Source: Aselliscus stoliczkanus (lineage: Eukaryota > Chordata > Mammalia > Chiroptera > Hipposideridae). From it: a stretch of 64,000 bases of DNA. Below, piece by piece: positions 59,781 to 64,000 of the stretch. The position numbers were made by a program, and so were the translations under genes. Location of the stretch: contig CM066736.1 of the NCBI GenBank assembly GCA_033961575.1, positions 80,190,852 through 80,254,851 of the forward strand, given 5' to 3'. Within the stretch, counting starts at the first letter, position 1. Each line of letters begins with the position of its first letter. The notes beneath the pieces are model-generated. The model ran no database searches and was not told the DNA's origin. It saw only the letters and a list, made by a program, of their open reading frames with translations.

Positions 59781-60579
59781 TGCTATTTATACCATGCAAT
59801 ACTGCATTATCTTTTATACATAAATGCTGTCAAAAATGCTATGGACAGTTTTTAATGAATCATATATATTAATGGACAACAGAGTTACCAGTTAGAGACT
59901 TGGAGCCTATACTTATTAAGACTGGATCAGAAATATATTCCCTAGGTAGGATGCTCACCCATTCAGTAGGCTACATGAAGATCTTTTCACAATCCCACTC
60001 TCTGCTCAACCTATGGTTTTATCACACCTTGTCATGATTTACAAGCTAATGCTTACAGCCACTGTCTAAGCTGAGAAAAGTGAACAAATACTCTGTTAAC
60101 TAGCAGAAACATAGCACTGCCAAAGCATCCCCAAAGAAATACTGTCAGTATTTACATATAAAATACAGTATTTACATATAAAAACACACATATGGCTTAA
60201 AATGCGGTTAAATCTACTAAGCAACTTTGAAAAATCCTGCCACAATAATTACCATACTAACAAATGTGAGAACACATTGATTTCAAGGAAAATGATCTGA
60301 TTAATTGACTGTTTTTAACTGTGATTTATTCCTTCCACCTGTAATGCCCTATGTGCTATTAATTTTTGTGTTTTTAGTTGGTAGGAAAGACATAAACAAG
60401 GAAAAGAGAACTGGTATTTACTTCTTTAATCCACATGGAATCTTCTCTATTTGACTATGGCAAAGTATGATAGTAGTAGCAATAATAATTATATTAAAAA
60501 ATAACTATATTGTTTATATTTGGTAACAAAAATATTTCTAACTAACTTTGATCAAATAACTATCATATTCAAGGCATTT
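59781..60579. other. No recognisable feature
   Basis: AT-rich. A short tandem repeat ('acagtatttacatataaa' twice) at about 60146-60182. Nothing else recognised. Confidence 0.4.
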
Positions 60580-60965
60580 TTTTCTTGCATTACTTTATTT
60601 TCATTCTACAATGTAAGTATCATTATCTTTATTTATTTATTTTTAATCTATTTATTTTAATTAGCTTCAGGTGTACAACACAGTGCAATAGTTATACTTT
60701 TTACCTCTCAAAGTGACAACCCCCCTCCCCCAACTCTCCCCCACACTCCTCCCCACCATATCATACTATCTATTACAATTCCTTTGACTCCCTTCTACCG
60801 ACTTTATAATCCACCGGTATCATTATCTTTAGTTGATCGTACAAATTCAGGAAAATTAAGTAATTGCTCAATGTAAAAAAACTTTTATGTAAGGCAGAGA
60901 GCTGAGTTTTGAATATAGGTCTGTGTGACTGACTCCAAACTCAATATCCTTTAATATACTACTAT
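60580..60965 (-). repeat. MIR SINE, antisense, split by an L1 tail
   Basis: 60580-60616 and 60832-60965 ('ggaaaattaagtaattgctc', 'gctgagttttgaatatagg') make one antisense MIR. The L1 3' end between them has a 15-base TSD. Confidence 0.6.
60632..60816 (-). repeat. L1 3' end insertion with 15-bp TSD
   Basis: Antisense L1 end 'gcttcaggtgtacaacac', 'caaagtgacaacccccctc', tail at left. TSD GTATCATTATCTTTA at 60617-60631 and 60817-60831. Confidence 0.88.
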
Positions 60966-61024
60966 ATTTCAGACTCATAACAATCCTTAATGGTAGCTAA
61001 GGATTATGTGGATATATATATCTT

Positions 61025-61156
61025 GGCCTTTCAGAGAAACAGGACCAACAGGATGTACAAGTACGTGTCTATTTTTCATCTATTTATCTATCTATCATTT
61101 ATGAGAGAGAGCGGGAGGGGGAGAGAGAGAGCAAGGAGGAGGATGAGATGGGGGTG

Positions 61157-61227
<71 letters not shown>

Positions 61228-61722
61228 AACAAATTGGCTCACATGATTGTAGCTAGTGGTAAGTTTGAAATCTGCATGGCAAGCCAACAGGCTGAAGATT
61301 CAGGTGAGAACTGATGTTACAGTATTGAATGTGAAGGCTGAAAATTCAGGCAGGGTTTCTGTGATGCATTATGGGAATATAATTCCTCCTTTCTCAAGAA
61401 ACCTCAATCTTTGCTTTTAAGGCCTTTAGCTGATTGGTTGAGGCCAACCCGTATTATGAAGAATAATCTGCTATATTTAAAGTCGACTGATTTAACTGTT
61501 AATCGTATCTAAAAAGTACCTTTATAGCACCATCTAGACTATTTTTTTTTTTTGAGGGCAATGTCACTGGCCCTCGTATGTGGGACCTGAACCGGGGCCG
61601 CTGGCTTCCCAAGCCAGGGCTTAACTACCGCACAACTCGGCCGGCCCCATCTAGACTATTTGACCAGACAACTGGTCACTGTATCTTAGCCAAGTTGACA
61701 CATAAAATTTACCATCACAATA
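61025..61722 (+). repeat. Ancient LTR-like repeat with (GA)n and a SINE
   Basis: 'gagaaacaggaccaacagga', a (GA)n tract (61103-61221), 'aaattggctcacatgatt', 'caaatctgcatggcaagcc'-like text, 'gctgattggttgaggccaac' and, after the SINE, 'agccaagttgacacataaaa'. I recognise the order as a common ancient mammalian repeat, but not the family name. Confidence 0.55.
61545..61646 (-). repeat. Short tRNA-derived SINE with 15-bp TSD
   Basis: Minus-strand copy: 'gggccggccgagttgtgcgg', B box 'ccggttcaggtcccac', 'gggccagtgacattgcc', A tail. TSD CCATCTAGACTATTT at 61530-61544 and 61647-61661. Confidence 0.9.
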
Positions 61723-61759
61723 AGAGATAAGAATCTCAAATCTCCAAGTAGAAAGATGT

Positions 61760-61935
61760 GGTAGACAGTTTTTAAGGTTCTCTTCAACGATTCCTGCCTC
61801 CTATTATTCATGCTCTTTGTGTAATCCTGTTTGAATGTGTGCTAGACCTACTGGCTCACTTCTAACAAATAGAATACTGCAAAGTGATGGGACATTAGAT
61901 TACAAAAAGTCTGTGATTTCCAAATTGGATACCTT
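61760..61935 (-). repeat. MaLR-type LTR fragment (tentative)
   Basis: 'ctagacctactggctcactt', 'ctaacaaatagaatactgc', 'aaagtgatgggacatta' and 'acaaaaagtctgtgatttcc' resemble an MLT1-like LTR. Orientation not certain. Confidence 0.4.
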
Positions 61936-61942
61936 CTCTTCT

Positions 61943-64000
61943 TTTTTTGCATGTTAATTTATTTTTATCTTTTTATTTTATTTTTGTATTAGTTTCAGGT
62001 GTACAAAGCAACATAATAGACATTTAAACCCCTCACAAACTTATAACGCACCCCTCAAGCTACTTTTCCTCTGACATCTTATATAGCTGTTACAATATCA
62101 TCAACTATCTTCCCTATGTTTTACTCTACATCCTATGACTATATATGCCTGTATATTTAGTTACAGTTGACATTCAATATTATTCTATAGCACATTGGTC
62201 AGGCATCTACACAGTCTTTGACGTGATCCCTCTGATAAGTCCAGTGTCCACTTGGCACCATACAGGATCTTTACAACATTGTTGATTACATTCCCCATAT
62301 TGTATTACTACCAATTTGTATTTCTTAATGCCTTCACATTTTTCACCCTGCCCCCATCCCCCTTCCCATCTATCACCCTGATACATCTAGTACCTATCTA
62401 GCACCATACCTAGTTATTACAATATTACTGAGTATATTCCTTATGCTATATTCTACTTCCCCATGACTACTGTGTAACAACCAATCCGTATTTCTTAATC
62501 TCTTCTGCTTTCACCCATCCTTAACTCCCCTCTTATCTTAAAGAAGTCCCTATAGGATTCCTTGTAATACTGGTTTGGTGGTGATGAACTCCTTCAGCTT
62601 TTTCTTGTCCGGGAAACTCCTTATCTGTCCTCTGATTCTAAATGACAGACTTGCTGGATAGAGCAATCTTGGTTGTATGTTGTTGCTTTTCATCACTTGA
62701 AATATTTCCTGCCACTCCCTTCTTGCCTGCAAAGTTTCTGTTGAGAAATCAGCTGACAGTCTTATGGGGGCTCCCTTGTAGGTAACTAATGGCTTTTCTC
62801 TTGGTGCTTTTAAGATTCTTTCTTTGTATTTAATCTTTGGCATTTCAATTATGATGTGTGTTGGTGTTGGCCTCTTTGGGTTCATCTTGTTTGAAACGCT
62901 ATGTGCTTGCCGGACTTGTATGTCTATTTCCTTCACCAGGCTAGGGAGGTTTTCTGTCATTATTTCTTCAAATATGTTTTTAACTCCTTGCTCTCTCTCT
63001 TCTCCTTCTGGTACCCCTATAACGTGAATGTTGGTATGCTTGATATTGTCCCAGAGGCCCCTTAAACTCTCCTCAATTTTTTGGATTCTTTTTTCTGTTC
63101 TGGTTGGGTGTTTTCTACTCCTTATCATCTACGTCGCTGGTTGGATCCTCTGCTTCATTTAATCTACTATTGGTTCCCTGTAATATATTCTTCATTTTTG
63201 TTATTGTATCCTTTATTTCTGACTCGTTCTTTTTTATGGGTTTCATCTCCATTCTTATGCTTTCTGTCTCTCTGTCGAAGTTCTTCCTGAGATTATTGAG
63301 CATTCTTATACCAGTGTTTGGAACTCTGTATCTGATAGATTGTTTATCTCTGTTTCGCTTAGCTCTTTTTCTGGAGCTTTGTTCTTTTCTTTTATTTGGG
63401 ACATGTTTCTTTGTCTCCCCATTTTGGCTGCCTCCCTGTGTTTGTTTCTATGTATGTATTAGGTAGAGCTTCTATGTCTTCTAGTCTTAGTAGAGTAGCT
63501 TTATGTAGTAGGTGTGCTGTGGGTTTCAGTGGCATAGTCTTTCTAATCACCTGAGCCATGCACTCCAGGTATGTCCCCTGTGTGTGTTGTGCGTGCTCTC
63601 CTCTTGTTATTGAGCCTTGGTTGATAATTACACATCAATGGGAAGGACTGACCCTTGGGCTCACTGGTTATGAGGACTGGCCTTGACTAAAGTGGAGGAG
63701 TTGTTGTGCAGGGGCTGACCCTCTGGAGCAGGATCTGCCTCGGCAGGACTCTGGTGTCTGCCCAATCTGCCCCTTGCGTGTGTTGTACTTGGAGGCTGCT
63801 GGATGATACTCCAGCTCATTTTGAAGCTGGCCACAGGGAGTGCCAGCCCCAGGACCACCTTGGAGGGGATCCTCTGTAGGTCAAGTTTAGCCACATCCTG
63901 TGCCCCACCTAGGACTACATGGTGGGAGCCAGAAAGAAGTCTGCAGATGGCCGCCACCCATGCTGTACTTGGAAGCACCTTGAGAGGCCAAGCAGTGAAC
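61943..64000 (-). repeat. L1-type element with ORF1 but no ORF2 (HAL1-like), 5' end outside the window
   Basis: On the minus strand: 5' UTR from beyond 64000 to 63405 (ending 'ggggagacaaagaaac'), ORF1 at 63404-62550, and within about 60 bases the L1 3' UTR (62520-61990: 'gattaagaaatac', 'aatattgtaataacta', 'tatggtgctagatagg') to a degenerate A-rich tail near 61943. The same 3' UTR follows ORF2 in the other L1 copies here (compare 22120-22740). About 3.8 kb of ORF2 is therefore missing with both flanks of L1 origin. This matches the known half-L1 layout, or an internal deletion. Confidence 0.75.
62550..63404 (-). pseudogene. L1 ORF1 (ORF1p-like), two frameshifts, C-terminal half open
   Basis: ORF1p is the trimeric RNA-binding chaperone of L1. 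The start is ATG at 63404-63402 (MSQIKEKNKAPEKELSETE). A one-base loss near 63303 breaks the frame after TEFQTLV. The coiled-coil part continues as MLNNLRKNFDRETESIRM to VDDKE near 63117, where a second shift occurs. From 63128 to the TAG at 62552-62550, 192 codons are open and carry the RRM and C-terminal domain signatures: NIKHTNIHVIGVPEGEE, KRPTPTHIIIEMP, GAPIRLSADFSTETLQARR and SFPDKKKLKEFITTKPVLQ. The full-length protein is not made from this copy. The C-terminal half is better preserved than most L1 coding sequence in the window, which suggests a younger element. Confidence 0.88.

Overview
The window looks like nuclear DNA of a placental mammal: AT-rich, intergenic or intronic, with no intact protein-coding host gene visible. 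Almost everything recognisable is a dispersed repeat. The base layer is ancient (MIR, L2, MaLR-type LTR, old L1, a Tigger-like end). On it lie younger L1 copies and young tRNA-derived SINEs with near-perfect target-site duplications (TSDs). The L1 3' UTR type (ending near 'caccccaataaa' or 'gtttcaggtgtaca') and SINEs that read 'ccaataaaatctt' plus an A tail suggest a bat, possibly a rhinolophoid. That species call is inference from memory of repeat families and was not searched.

Layout. 1-5.5 kb: L2/MIR background, an inverted pair of a 230-bp sequence (178-411 and 1990-2222), an old L1 and two short SINEs. 5.5-6.0 kb: a decayed mariner transposase. 7.85 kb: a 77-bp hairpin. 10.6 kb: a 239-bp SINE. 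12.9-14.8 kb: an old repeat broken by an RPL15 retrocopy and a 5'-inverted L1. 15.2-21.0 kb: an old antisense L1 carrying a DNAJA1 retrocopy, microsatellites, an L1 tail and a SINE. 21.2-22.8 kb: a 5'-truncated L1 with a 459-bp composite SINE inside. 26.7-27.6 kb: a second 5'-inverted L1. 31.65-32.09 kb: a second composite SINE. 36.7-39.4 kb: L1 fragments, a second inverted pair, a third 5'-inverted L1 with a (TTC)27 tract, and a perfect 34-bp palindrome. 45.6-47.5 kb: an L2 with two insertions. 51.7-55.5 kb: stacked L1 pieces. 57.1-59.8 kb: an old antisense L1 with two SINEs. 60.6-62 kb: MIR and LTR-like repeats with insertions. 61.9 kb to the end: an L1-type element with 5' UTR and ORF1 running directly into a 3' UTR, with no ORF2 (HAL1-like).

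No gene set acts together here. The only protein-like segments are dead or decaying: RPL15 and DNAJA1 retrocopies, a mariner transposase fragment, L1 ORF2 fragments and one L1 ORF1 with a long open C-terminal half. I saw no tRNA, rRNA or snRNA gene and no CRISPR array. The most interesting signals are structural: the ORF2-less L1, two inverted pairs, the 34-bp palindrome, the 77-bp hairpin, three twin-primed L1 insertions and a two-size SINE system.
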